Assembly (NCBI GenBank): GCA_913057435.1
Contig: CAJXNY010000031.1
Location: 1-64,000, forward strand
Direction: 5' to 3'
Length of the DNA stretch: 64,000 bases
Origin: an uncultured Oceanospirillaceae bacterium
GTDB taxonomy: Bacteria > Pseudomonadota > Gammaproteobacteria > Pseudomonadales > Balneatricaceae
A model generated the notes under the pieces. The model did not search any database and was not told the origin of the DNA. It was given only the letters and a program-made list of their open reading frames with translations. Shown piece by piece: positions 33,895 to 43,137 of this stretch. Position numbers and translations under genes: made by a program. How positions within the stretch are numbered: position 1 is the first letter of the stretch; each line of letters opens with the position of its first letter.

Positions 33895-36717
33895 TCAGGT
33901 GAGGTTATGCCGGGTCAGCAGCTGCTCGAAGCGGGCATTGAGCTCGCTGTGGCAGTGATGGAACGGCAGACACAGACGTTCGAACACCAGTTGCTGGATA
34001 TCAGCCATATCGTAGCCATCCTGCTGACGCTTGAGGGCCTGCTGTAACCGCTGCAGCTGGTATTCCAGCCGCAGGGCTTCATCTTCCACTGGAGATGGCT
34101 CGCTCAGAACGATCTCCAGCCGGATACACAGCTGACGCAGGTATTCACCCTGGTTCGCCACGGTAGCCTGCATCTCATCGGGCTGACGGGCCAGCTGCCC
34201 GGTGATGGCGAAACGCCGCTCAATGGCATCAGCCCACTCACCTTGCAGGGCCGGGGCGGCCTGCCAGGCCTGGTTTAGCGCTGCGCTGTCAATGCTGCTG
34301 CCGTCGAGCAGAGCGCTCTCCTGCTGCTGACACAGACCGTCGCGTAACTTCAGGCTCTGCCAGCTGTTACCGAACAGCTGTCGACGTTGTCCCAGCTGGG
34401 CATGTATCAGTGCGCTGAGTTGCTGATACTGCTTTTGCTGGCCACTGTTCAGGCTGCTTTCCTGGCTGACCAGGGCCTGATATTGAGCGTCCAGCGCTGC
34501 CAGTTCATTGCTGATGTCCGTGCCACGGGCCGCCTGCTGGTGCAGGGTGCTGAGTGTTTCACACAGCTGAGCCAGCTGGCTCTGATCCTGGTGTTGCTGG
34601 CTGCGTGCCTGCTGCTGGTTTTCCTTGAGTTTCTCAAACAGGGTATTGCAGTGGTTACGGAACTCTGTCCATAACTTGCGCTCCTGAGTGCGAAAGGTGG
34701 TGCCCGCATCTTTCCAGCGCTGTTGCAGCTGTTTGGCCTGTTCAGTGGCCTGTTGCAGGTCATCCAGCTCAATTAACGTCGCCGCCTCAAGTAGCAGGGC
34801 TTCTTTGACCTGCTGGACGGCTTTACGCTGGCCTTTAAGACGGCTTTCCAGCGTATTGATCTGCTTGTTGAAGCGGCTCTGTTGCACTTTTCCCGGCGCA
34901 CGATCTACCGGGCTGTAATGCCGCCATTCGTTTTTAGCGGTACGGCTTAACTCTTCCACGGCGCGCCAGTCAGCGTCTTGCCAGTCAACCTGATCCAGGT
35001 AGGCATCGAGCTGATCACACATCTGCTCGCGTTGCTGCAGGTTCTGCTGGCGCTGCTGACGCTGTTGGGCGTAATGCGCATCACAGGGCTGGTAGGCCTG
35101 GTCTGAGGCTTTTTTAAAGCGTAACCATAACGTGCGTGAGTGAACGTTGCCGCTATGATCGAGTTCACGCCATTGTTGCTGCAGCTGGCGGATTTCGTTT
35201 GCCAGGTCGTCAGTGTCCAGGCTGGCGTCGATCAACGCTTCCATCTGGCTGCACAGCGCCTCACGTTTAGGCGTCAGTGCGTAACCCTGCCAGTCACGCA
35301 GGTCCTGCAGCTGGGCGTACAGCGTTTTATAGCGCTGCTGCTGAGCAGGGTTGTAGTCTGCCAGCTGTTTCTGGATCTGGTTATGCAGTTTGTCGGCCCG
35401 GCGGGCTTCACCTGCTTCAATCAGACTGTCCAGTTGACTGAGCGTCTGATCGAGCGCTTCTGTCTGGACATTTTTCTGTTCACGCAGTTCGCTCTGGCGC
35501 GTTTCCAGTTGTGACTGCAGTCCTGACAGCTGTTGCAACACGGCAGGTTGCGGCAGGCTGTTAGGCCAGTTGATGCTGCTGCGTAAGCGGTCCCCTTTTT
35601 TCTGCCACTGCTGCAGTTGTTTACTGCTGGCCTGGGCCAGAGTCTGTTCCATCTGGCTGAGTAGCTGAGTCAGGCTGTCCAGCTGCTGGCCAAGTGCGTG
35701 CTGGGCATCCAGCGCCCGGCGTAACCCGGTCAGGTAGCCTTCAATGGCACGGCTGCTGTGGGTATCAGCATCCGCTTTAAGGTGCAGCCATTGTTCAGTC
35801 AGGGCATCCAGGGTGTCGCGATCCGTCGGTTCCTGTTCGCTATTGATTTCAAGTTGCTGGCGTAACTGCTGGATTTTTGCCTGTTGAGCAGCATGCTCTG
35901 CCACCTGGGCGGCGGCTTCGTCACGCTGCTGGTCCAGTTGCTGGCGACGGCTGCTACACAGGGTATCGAGCTGTTGCCACTGCTGTTGCTCATCGGTGCT
36001 GACATCATCGTTACAGCGTTGCCACTCGGCATTGAGGGCATCCAGTTTGGCACCAAACTGCGGGAAGGCGTCGGCGCGGGCCAGTTGCTGCAGGGAAGCC
36101 AGCAATTCCTGCCGGCGTTGCTGACGGCTGGCAGCCTGCTGGGCCTGCTCGCGTAGCTGCTGCAACTTGTCACGGGCGATGCGGTACAGCCGTTTGTCAC
36201 GGCCCCGGTTATCCCGTTCCAGTTGCTCCAGCAGCTCTGGCTGTTCAATCCGTTCAGCCGCGGTGCGGCGAATGTCGCTATTATCGCTCTGGCGAATCAG
36301 ATCCAGCAGCAGACTTTCATCCTCCAGCTGCTGTAAAGCGTGCTGACGTAATTCGGGAAGGTTGGCATTCAGTGCCAGATGCAGCAACAGATCTGTGGTC
36401 TGAATATGGGACATCAGCACCAGCCGCTCGTCTAACGACAACTGCCCCAGCTCACCACTGATAAGGTGGGTGATACGTTGCAGTGCAGTGGTGCGGTTCT
36501 GGTTATCGCTGTCTTCCTGGCTGGCGCGTAAGAGCACTTGCGTGGCCAGTACCCGGGTGAGGGCAGTGCGACGTACTTCAGCATCCTGGTCCTGCAGGGC
36601 CAGTCGGGTCAGAATTTCCTCAGTGCCTGGGTCATCAGCGGACAGTTTGCTGATTGCACGCAGGCGGATTTCTGCTTTGTGATGCTGCCATTTCGGTTTG
36701 AAAAATCTTGCTAACAT
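33895..36717 (-). CDS. DUF349 domain coiled-coil protein
   Basis: A 940-residue, very Gln/Leu/Arg-rich cytoplasmic protein. The N-terminal ~150 residues look like HEAT-type repeats (EIRLRAISKL, DAEVRRTALTRVLATQ). The rest is a series of DUF349 units, each a three-helix segment with W in a W..L......R.L motif (WLHLKADADTHSSRAIEGYL, WRHYSPVDRAPGKVQQSRFN, WKDAGTTFRTQERKLWTEFR). The large gammaproteobacterial DUF349 proteins have no settled function. The start MLARFFKPKWQ is chosen because AAAGG precedes it by five bases; it also resembles other family N-termini. It stands alone, with a terminator beyond its stop. Confidence 0.85.
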   Translation of the reverse strand: MLARFFKPKWQHHKAEIRLRAISKLSADDPGTEEILTRLALQDQDAEVRRTALTRVLATQVLLRASQEDSDNQNRTTALQRITHLISGELGQLSLDERLVLMSHIQTTDLLLHLALNANLPELRQHALQQLEDESLLLDLIRQSDNSDIRRTAAERIEQPELLEQLERDNRGRDKRLYRIARDKLQQLREQAQQAASRQQRRQELLASLQQLARADAFPQFGAKLDALNAEWQRCNDDVSTDEQQQWQQLDTLCSSRRQQLDQQRDEAAAQVAEHAAQQAKIQQLRQQLEINSEQEPTDRDTLDALTEQWLHLKADADTHSSRAIEGYLTGLRRALDAQHALGQQLDSLTQLLSQMEQTLAQASSKQLQQWQKKGDRLRSSINWPNSLPQPAVLQQLSGLQSQLETRQSELREQKNVQTEALDQTLSQLDSLIEAGEARRADKLHNQIQKQLADYNPAQQQRYKTLYAQLQDLRDWQGYALTPKREALCSQMEALIDASLDTDDLANEIRQLQQQWRELDHSGNVHSRTLWLRFKKASDQAYQPCDAHYAQQRQQRQQNLQQREQMCDQLDAYLDQVDWQDADWRAVEELSRTAKNEWRHYSPVDRAPGKVQQSRFNKQINTLESRLKGQRKAVQQVKEALLLEAATLIELDDLQQATEQAKQLQQRWKDAGTTFRTQERKLWTEFRNHCNTLFEKLKENQQQARSQQHQDQSQLAQLCETLSTLHQQAARGTDISNELAALDAQYQALVSQESSLNSGQQKQYQQLSALIHAQLGQRRQLFGNSWQSLKLRDGLCQQQESALLDGSSIDSAALNQAWQAAPALQGEWADAIERRFAITGQLARQPDEMQATVANQGEYLRQLCIRLEIVLSEPSPVEDEALRLEYQLQRLQQALKRQQDGYDMADIQQLVFERLCLPFHHCHSELNARFEQLLTRHNLT

Positions 36718-36878
36718 CCAGGCCTTTCCCAAATTTTTAATCCCGGCTGTAATAACCGTGGGGGCCGTATTCTACCGGTGATGTTGTCAACAGGGAAAGG
36801 GTTGACAAGCGTTTATAACGGCCCCGATGATCAGTGTGATGGCCTCTGCTGTGATCATATCCACGCAGAGGCGGGTTG

Positions 36879-37313
36879 TTATGGGGTGCTTTGCGGGCGT
36901 ATTTCTACCTCACCATCCACGTAGACCCACTGTCCCTGCTCCCTGCGAAAGTTGGAGGTTTCATGCAGTTGGGCAGCCTCATCAGCGGCTTCAAAGCTGG
37001 CGATGAATTCAACAACTCCTTCCTCGTCATCCGTCTGGCCTGCCTGAGTGGAAATAATTTCCAGCCCGGTCCAGGTGGTGGCCAGTACCTGTTCGGCCAG
37101 AATTTCGGCGTCATCAGGGTTACGGTGGCTGCTGGCCGTGGTGTTGATCAGGTAATCAACCATGCCCATGGCAAAGGCGGTGTAGCGTGAGCGCATTAGC
37201 GCCTCGGCTGTACTGGCGCTTTTATACCCCTCAATAGCGGGCTCGCAGCAGAAGCTGAACGGTTTACTGGAGCCGCAAGGGCATTTTCGGTTCAGATCCT
37301 GATCATGCAACAT
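36879..37313 (-). CDS. ychJ: YchJ family (UPF0225) SEC-C motif protein
   Basis: A 144-residue protein. The N-terminal SEC-C zinc motif CPCGSSKPFSFCC is followed by ALMRSRYTAFAMGMVDYLINT, the typical YchJ signature, then the NTF2-like core (WTGLEII, VEFIASFE). It ends WVYVDGEVEIRP without the second, C-terminal SEC-C motif that E. coli YchJ has, so this is the short form. The ATG at 37313 is favoured by the AGGG upstream. Function of the family is not established. It is divergent from sbcB. Confidence 0.88.
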   Translation of the reverse strand: MLHDQDLNRKCPCGSSKPFSFCCEPAIEGYKSASTAEALMRSRYTAFAMGMVDYLINTTASSHRNPDDAEILAEQVLATTWTGLEIISTQAGQTDDEEGVVEFIASFEAADEAAQLHETSNFRREQGQWVYVDGEVEIRPQSTP

Positions 37314-37419
37314 CAGGTGATCCCTCATAACAGATAATGGGTGGCACGCCAGCAGGAGATTAGCGCGTCGCTATGGCGTATTATAGTGGCAGCGAATAGC
37401 CTGACGTATAGAGTAATAA

Positions 37420-38877
37420 ATGGTAGCTTCTTCTGAACCAACGTTTTTTTGGCACGATTATGAAACATCCGGTGCTGACCCTCGTCGCGACCGGCCCATG
37501 CAGTTTGCCGGTATCCGTACGGATGCCGAACTGAACATTATTGACGAGCCGGTGATGCTGTACTGTCGGCCTGCGGAGGATCTTCTGCCGCACCCTCAGG
37601 CATGCCTGATTACCGGTATTGTGCCCCAGGATGCGTTACGGGATGGTGTCTGTGAGGCGGAGTTTATCGCTCGCGTGCATCAGGAGCTGGCGCGCCCAGG
37701 TACCTGTGCGGTGGGCTATAACAGCATTCGCTTTGATGATGAAATCACCCGCAACACCCTGTATCGCAACTTCTATGACCCCTATGCCCGTGAGTGGCAA
37801 AATGGCTGCTCACGCTGGGACATCATCGATATGATGCGTCTGACCCGCGCCTTGCGGCCCGAGGGTATTAGCTGGCCGGAATATGACGATGGCTCGCCGA
37901 GTATGCGGCTGGAAGATCTGACAAAGGCCAATGCTGTTGATCATGGTAATGCCCATGATGCGCTGTCAGATGTCTATGCCACCCTTGAAATGGCGAAGCT
38001 GGTGCGGGAAAAACAACCCAAACTGTTTGAATTTGTGCTGAATAACCGTGATAAAGCGACCATATTGCAGCGTCTGGATGTGGTCAGCCATAAGCCGGTA
38101 TTGCACATTTCCAGCCGTTACCCGGCTGAACTGGGCAATGCAGCTATTGTGGCACCGCTGGCGGGCCATCCGGTGAATAAAAACAGTATTGCGGTGTGGG
38201 ATCTCCGAACGGACCCGACCCCGCTGTTTGAGCTGCCCGTCGCTGAAATCCGCCGTTTAATGTATCTGCCGCGCGAAGAGCGTAAGCCGTCTGACCCGAT
38301 GATCGCCCTGAAACAGGTGCAGGCAAATAAATGCCCGATTATTGCGCCCGCCGGTATGTTGACAAAGGTTGAGGCTGATCGGCTGAAAATTGATGGTGAT
38401 CAGTGCCGTATCCACCTGCAGATGCTGCGCAGCCAGCCAGGACTGGTGGCGAAAGTCATGGATATCCTGCGCGATGATCCATTTGAGCAGGACGGTGACC
38501 CGGATCTGATGATTTATAGTGGCGGATTCTTCGGCGCGGCCGATAAAGCAGCCATGGCACAGATCAGAGACTGTGATCCGGATGACTTATCCGAGCTGCA
38601 ACTGGCCTTCCAGGACCCGCGGCTGGAAGAGATGCTGCTGCGCTATAAAGGCCGTAATTACCCGCAGACGTTACTTGATGAGGAACGGGTGCAGTGGGAG
38701 GAGTTCCGTAGCCGTCGCCTGATGGGGCCCGACAACAGTGGGTTCCTCACCATGGAACAGTTTTTTGCTACAGTAAACGAGTTATACAACCAGCCAGAGC
38801 TGCCTTCACGTAATCGGCAGATTCTGGAGGAACTGGCGATCTATGCCGAATCAATCTATCCGATGGAAGATTTTTAA
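37420..38877 (+). CDS. sbcB: Exodeoxyribonuclease I
   Basis: A 485-residue 3'-5' single-strand DNA exonuclease of normal length. The DEDDh active site begins with DYETSG (D13, E15), followed by YNSIRFDDE and the HNAHDALSDVYAT region carrying the catalytic His and Asp. The SH3-like and C-terminal regions follow, ending in the conserved LPSRNRQILEELAIYAES. It degrades single strands in mismatch repair and recombination. The stop overlaps the next start by one base (TAATG). Confidence 0.95.
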   Translation: MVASSEPTFFWHDYETSGADPRRDRPMQFAGIRTDAELNIIDEPVMLYCRPAEDLLPHPQACLITGIVPQDALRDGVCEAEFIARVHQELARPGTCAVGYNSIRFDDEITRNTLYRNFYDPYAREWQNGCSRWDIIDMMRLTRALRPEGISWPEYDDGSPSMRLEDLTKANAVDHGNAHDALSDVYATLEMAKLVREKQPKLFEFVLNNRDKATILQRLDVVSHKPVLHISSRYPAELGNAAIVAPLAGHPVNKNSIAVWDLRTDPTPLFELPVAEIRRLMYLPREERKPSDPMIALKQVQANKCPIIAPAGMLTKVEADRLKIDGDQCRIHLQMLRSQPGLVAKVMDILRDDPFEQDGDPDLMIYSGGFFGAADKAAMAQIRDCDPDDLSELQLAFQDPRLEEMLLRYKGRNYPQTLLDEERVQWEEFRSRRLMGPDNSGFLTMEQFFATVNELYNQPELPSRNRQILEELAIYAESIYPMEDF

Positions 38878-39407
38878 TGCATAAAAGCACCGGACTTGCT
38901 GCGTTACTGACCCTGGCTGTACTGACGCCTGTCAACAGCTGGGGGCTGGATACTTCGGACTTCAAAGCCTCGGAAGCTATTCCGTACAGGTTTGCAGTGT
39001 CGGATGGTCCCAGTGTACGTCGCCGTGATGGTGCAATTGTGTATAAGAATAAATCCCGTGGTTATATCGATAATGAGCCGATGCTGGAAGTTGTCTATGC
39101 TGACTTTCCCCGAGAGCCGTTACGGGTCGATGTAGTGCCTTACGCCAGTGATGAGGCGATCGAACGTGGTGTGATATACGATACCCGGCGTAAAAAGCTG
39201 GTCGGCGAAGATAAGATCTTTGAAACGATTAACCAGGATGTGGTGAAAGCCCGTTGTCTGTTACTGGGTGAAGGCTGTGACCAGACCCCGGAATTCAAAG
39301 CCCGCCGTGACAGTCTTTACCCACCGGTAGAAATGCCGACAGAACAGCTTGAGATACGGACCAGCCGCAGTAAAGAGCGGCGGCGAGAGATGCTGGAATA
39401 TCGCTGA
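38877..39407 (+). CDS. Unrecognised exported protein coupled to sbcB
   Basis: A 176-residue protein with a signal peptide (MHKSTGLAALLTLAVLTPVNSWG). The mature part is charged, with RRRDGAIVYKNKSRGYID and a C-terminal Arg/Glu-rich stretch (TSRSKERRREMLEYR). Two cysteines (CLLLGEGC) could form a disulfide in the periplasm. Translation is coupled to sbcB by a one-base overlap, although the products work in different compartments. No family recognised. A strong terminator follows. Confidence 0.7.
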   Translation: MHKSTGLAALLTLAVLTPVNSWGLDTSDFKASEAIPYRFAVSDGPSVRRRDGAIVYKNKSRGYIDNEPMLEVVYADFPREPLRVDVVPYASDEAIERGVIYDTRRKKLVGEDKIFETINQDVVKARCLLLGEGCDQTPEFKARRDSLYPPVEMPTEQLEIRTSRSKERRREMLEYR

Positions 39408-39431
39408 GGGCTGCAAGGCCTGTTCAGTCAC

Positions 39432-39459
39432 AAAAAAAGCAGCCGAGGCTGCTTTTTTT
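39432..39459. terminator. Bidirectional rho-independent terminator
   Basis: A near-perfect palindrome AAAAAAAGCAGCC-GA-GGCTGCTTTTTTT between the convergent sbcB operon and ptrA. Confidence 0.93.
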
Positions 39460-39475
39460 GTGTTCAGCAATTACT

Positions 39476-42340
39476 TTAAGCCCCGGGCATAAACTCGTTA
39501 TTTTCCTTCAGGGCGTTAATTTCTACGTCGCACTTCTTCGCCACTTCGCCATTGTCTGCGGTCTGCAGATGTTTCTGGCCGAAGCTGCGTACGGTGAGGC
39601 GGCGGCTGGACATGCCCTGGTAGCATTTCACCAGATCACTGAGCTGGAGCTGGTTGACGGCCTCAGCCAGTTCTTTACGGCTGTCGAAGTCGGTGTTGCC
39701 GTTGTCGATCTGGCTCCAGTAGCGGTTGCTACGCTCCACCAGGCTGTTTTCCTGTTTCAGAATGCGTGATACCAGGCTCTGCTTGAAGCGGGCCAGGTCG
39801 GCGTCATTCATGGTTTCCAGATCACCACCCATCTGTTGCAGGAAACTGTCGATACGGCTTTCGAGCAGGATGGGGTCAGCCACGGGAGACTGAACAACAA
39901 AGGCCAGTCCCGGTGCTTTACGCAGAGGCAGCAGGGTCTGGAATACTACGTAGCCCAGCTGCTGTTCGGTGCGCAGGCGGGTATAGAACGGCGATGCAAT
40001 CATTTCGCTGAGCAGGGCGTACTGGGCGCGGGTGTCAAGCTCGCTGTCGCTGCCCTGGAAGTACACGCTGATGGCGGAGTCGTTGTGATCGACATTCAGG
40101 GTCTGAACCAGCCGGCGGTCTTCTGGCAACTGCACCACCGGAGTTGAGGCCAGACGTTTATGGCCATGCTCGGCGAACAGCTGTTTCTCCACGGTCAGGG
40201 TCAGTGCTACGGCATCTTCCTGCAGCAGGTTGCCATGGGCCAGGGCGCGAAGTTCGGTTTCTTTCAATAGTACCGGTACAAACGCTTTAAGGTCAGCCAG
40301 ATTAACCTCATCCAGAGCGGCTTCGCGCTGGGCGGTGTCCCACTGGGGCAGCAGCAGCTGCATGATTTCGCCGATAGTCTGGTTAAATGGTTTGTCTTTG
40401 CGGCTGTTCGCCAGCTGTTTGCGATAGCTGGTTTTGATCACTTCAAACCGTTTAGGGTCCAGCTGGGGCTTGCTCAAGGTGCCGACAACATCTTTTAGCA
40501 GCAGTGCCTGCTTGTCGTTGTAACCGGAGATACGCACCGAAATACCGCGCATATGCGGGTAGATGCGGGTGTTCAGCCCCGCCATCGCGGCGTCATACAG
40601 AGTTTCGTTGAGCTGATCCTGCACCATGCGGGTGTAAAGCGCAGTCATCACCGAATTACGTGGACTGTTGTTGGATTGCTCCGACAGGATCGTAAAGAAG
40701 AAGTTAGCTTTTGGCGTGCTGAAGTCACTGTCCTGCTGGTGCCAGAGGGTAACGCCCTCACGTCGCAGAATGATTTCTGGTTTATCGATGTTATCACGTA
40801 GTGGTTTGATGCTCAGGTTGGTGGCAATAAACGGGTTGGCACTGCGTACGGCCAGACTGTTGTCCGGTGCCTGGGCGGTCAGCCTTGCAATGTTGCTGTC
40901 TGCCAGTGGCTGCAGGCTGTAATCCACCTTGAAGTTAGGACCCTTACGGTCAGTTTGCTGATCGTTAGAGGCAACGGTCATCAGCATGTTGTCCGGCGTC
41001 AGCTGAGACAGGTAGGACTGAATCAGCTGCGGCTTGAAGGCTTCCAGGCGGTAAGGGGCATCAATAATGTTTTCCAGTGGCCGCTGCTGCATGGCACGGG
41101 CCAGCTGGCCTACGTAGTGGATCGGTTCCTGCTTTTCGGCAAACTCGAACCGGGTGGCCAGTTGCTGACGCTCTTCAGTGAACAGTGCTTCTTTCACGCC
41201 ATCCTGTTTAAGCAGCTCGACGGTACGGAAGAACAGTTGAGTGATTTCCGGCTGGTGTTTCATGCCTTCCGGGGTCAGAGTCATTTCGACGGACAGAGCT
41301 GCGTCGTGCTCCATATCCGTTGAGGTGTAAGCGCCCAGACCATTGGCCCAGCCCCGTGCTTTAAGGTCAGCCAGCAGGCTGCCTTTGCCTTCATAGCCCA
41401 GCTGGCTGGCAATATAGTGCAGAGGCTTGCTGCGCCAGTGTTCGCGTACCGGTGCAACCGGGAAGGTCAGGTTCAGGGTACGCAGGTCTTTGACGCTACG
41501 GATGGCCAGTTTTGCCGGCAGGCTGCCGTCGGTAATCAGTGGGGCAGTATCGACAAAGGCTTTGGCATCGCTGTTGGGTATTGTGTTGAAGCGTGCCTCG
41601 ACCATTTTTTTAAGCTCTTCCACCGGCTGTGGCCCCAGCACCACCAGGGTCATCAGATTGGCGGAGTAATACTGATTGTAGAAACTCACCAGGTCGTCAC
41701 GGACATTGCTATCCGGACGGTCAGCCAGGGTTTTCAGGCTACCGACGAAAAAGCGGCTGAAGCTGTGTTCCGGGTTAACGGTCTGTTTGGTCGCCTCAAA
41801 GATGCGGCGGCCATCGTCCCGCAACTTGGACTGGTATTCAGAGTAAACGGCATTACGTTCACGGTCGACGTAGGCTTCGGTAAACAGCGGGCTGATAAAA
41901 AACTGGGAAAAACGATCCAGCGCATCGCCTAACAGATCGGCGCGAATATCAAAGAAGTAGTTGGTGTTCTCATAGGCGGTATAGGCATTGTGGCTGCCGC
42001 CGCCTGAGCTGATAAAGCTCTGGTAATCACCGGCCTGGGGGTATTTTTCGGTGCCCAGAAACAGCATGTGCTCGAGAAAATGGGCCAGTCCTGCACGTTC
42101 TTTCGGGTTGGCACCGGAACCGACAGCCACGTCCAGCGAGGCAGCCGCCTTAGGTGTGCTGGGGTCGGAAATCACCAGTACCCGCAGCTTGTTGTCCAGG
42201 GTGAAGCCCTGATAATCACGGTTATCATTGGGGCTTTTGTGGACGGCAGCATGGGCCAGGGTACTGATGAACATCACCAGCAGGGCTAGCGTGGTGCGCA
42301 GCGCTGTTCGCAGGGCGGTAAAGTGCAGTGGTCGATGCAT
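39476..42340 (-). CDS. ptrA: Protease III / pitrilysin, M16 insulinase family
   Basis: A 954-residue periplasmic zinc metalloprotease. It has a signal peptide (about 1-32, ending LAHAAVHKS) and the inverted zinc motif HFLEH (H87, E90, H91), with the third ligand region ERNAVYSEYQ about 70 residues later. The C-terminal M16 halves follow, including the RTEQQLGYVVFQT motif typical of insulinases. Length is normal for PtrA. It degrades small peptides in the periplasm. It is monocistronic and divergent from the potassium-channel operon. Confidence 0.93.
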   Translation of the reverse strand: MHRPLHFTALRTALRTTLALLVMFISTLAHAAVHKSPNDNRDYQGFTLDNKLRVLVISDPSTPKAAASLDVAVGSGANPKERAGLAHFLEHMLFLGTEKYPQAGDYQSFISSGGGSHNAYTAYENTNYFFDIRADLLGDALDRFSQFFISPLFTEAYVDRERNAVYSEYQSKLRDDGRRIFEATKQTVNPEHSFSRFFVGSLKTLADRPDSNVRDDLVSFYNQYYSANLMTLVVLGPQPVEELKKMVEARFNTIPNSDAKAFVDTAPLITDGSLPAKLAIRSVKDLRTLNLTFPVAPVREHWRSKPLHYIASQLGYEGKGSLLADLKARGWANGLGAYTSTDMEHDAALSVEMTLTPEGMKHQPEITQLFFRTVELLKQDGVKEALFTEERQQLATRFEFAEKQEPIHYVGQLARAMQQRPLENIIDAPYRLEAFKPQLIQSYLSQLTPDNMLMTVASNDQQTDRKGPNFKVDYSLQPLADSNIARLTAQAPDNSLAVRSANPFIATNLSIKPLRDNIDKPEIILRREGVTLWHQQDSDFSTPKANFFFTILSEQSNNSPRNSVMTALYTRMVQDQLNETLYDAAMAGLNTRIYPHMRGISVRISGYNDKQALLLKDVVGTLSKPQLDPKRFEVIKTSYRKQLANSRKDKPFNQTIGEIMQLLLPQWDTAQREAALDEVNLADLKAFVPVLLKETELRALAHGNLLQEDAVALTLTVEKQLFAEHGHKRLASTPVVQLPEDRRLVQTLNVDHNDSAISVYFQGSDSELDTRAQYALLSEMIASPFYTRLRTEQQLGYVVFQTLLPLRKAPGLAFVVQSPVADPILLESRIDSFLQQMGGDLETMNDADLARFKQSLVSRILKQENSLVERSNRYWSQIDNGNTDFDSRKELAEAVNQLQLSDLVKCYQGMSSRRLTVRSFGQKHLQTADNGEVAKKCDVEINALKENNEFMPGA

Positions 42341-42738
42341 ACGTAAGCCTCTGTTATGCAGTATTTTCTTATTGTATTTTTTAGTCTTAATCCACGCTGA
42401 GCGCCTGAACGTGAGATCGTTGTAAAGCAGTCCATAGTAAATGATCGCTAAACAACTGTCTATTTTATGTTCGTTAGTGTCCTTTTTCGTCGACTATGCC
42501 TGGCCTGGCTGTTTTCCCGTACAGGCCATGACTGACAGGCCTTCGAGCCAGATTAGGCAACTCTATATCCGCTGGCAAGTGAGAAATCTGAATGTAACCC
42601 AGTGGTAATGCAACGGATCGCCGTCAGGCATGGTATGGCCTGGGGGGGCGGGGTAGACTAGGGCCCATTTTGTCAGGATTCTTTTATCAGGGAGCCCTGG
42701 TCGGACTGTGTCACTGTTAGTAAGCCGAGGACTGTGCT
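42341..42738. other. Intergenic region between ptrA and the channel operon
   Basis: Holds the promoters of the divergent ptrA and DUF6394 genes. The part next to ptrA is AT-rich. Near 42636-42655 a GC-rich run with seven Gs precedes the second gene. No open frame, tRNA or repeat worth naming was seen. Confidence 0.5.
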
Positions 42739-43122
42739 GTGAACAAGGAAAAAGTGATCTTTGCGTTTTTTATCGTACTGGCGATGACGCTCAACTTTGG
42801 TTTCTTTATGGGCGAAATTGATAACGCTGATCACCATAATGTTTACGAGCTGTACGCGGCACTGGTCGTCAGTCTGATCTGTACGGTCATGAAATTTGGT
42901 GATCGTACCCATCTGGGTGCGCTGATGCTGGCCACCTCGCTGGTGGCGGATCTGCAACTGGTCGTGGTCGCGGTGATCTGGGGCTATGCCGAACAGATCA
43001 GTGCCAGCGGTATGGATGACCATATGATGGCCAGTGTGGTGTCACTGGCGGGCGGTGCATTGTTGTCGAATGTGGTCTCGGTGATTTTGCTGGTGATTGA
43101 AACCGTTCAGGTACGCCGCTAA
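42739..43122 (+). CDS. DUF6394 family small membrane protein
   Basis: A 127-residue protein with four hydrophobic segments (about 7-25, 35-55, 62-85, 97-122). The sequence NKEKVIFAFFIVLAMTLNFG and KFGDRTHLGA are characteristic of the DUF6394 family, which is usually found beside potassium channel genes as here. The start is GTG with GAGGAC 7 bases before. The gap to the channel gene is 15 bases, so the two form an operon and may form a complex; the molecular role is unknown. Confidence 0.8.
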   Translation: MNKEKVIFAFFIVLAMTLNFGFFMGEIDNADHHNVYELYAALVVSLICTVMKFGDRTHLGALMLATSLVADLQLVVVAVIWGYAEQISASGMDDHMMASVVSLAGGALLSNVVSVILLVIETVQVRR

Positions 43123-43137
43123 GCGGGTGGCCTGATC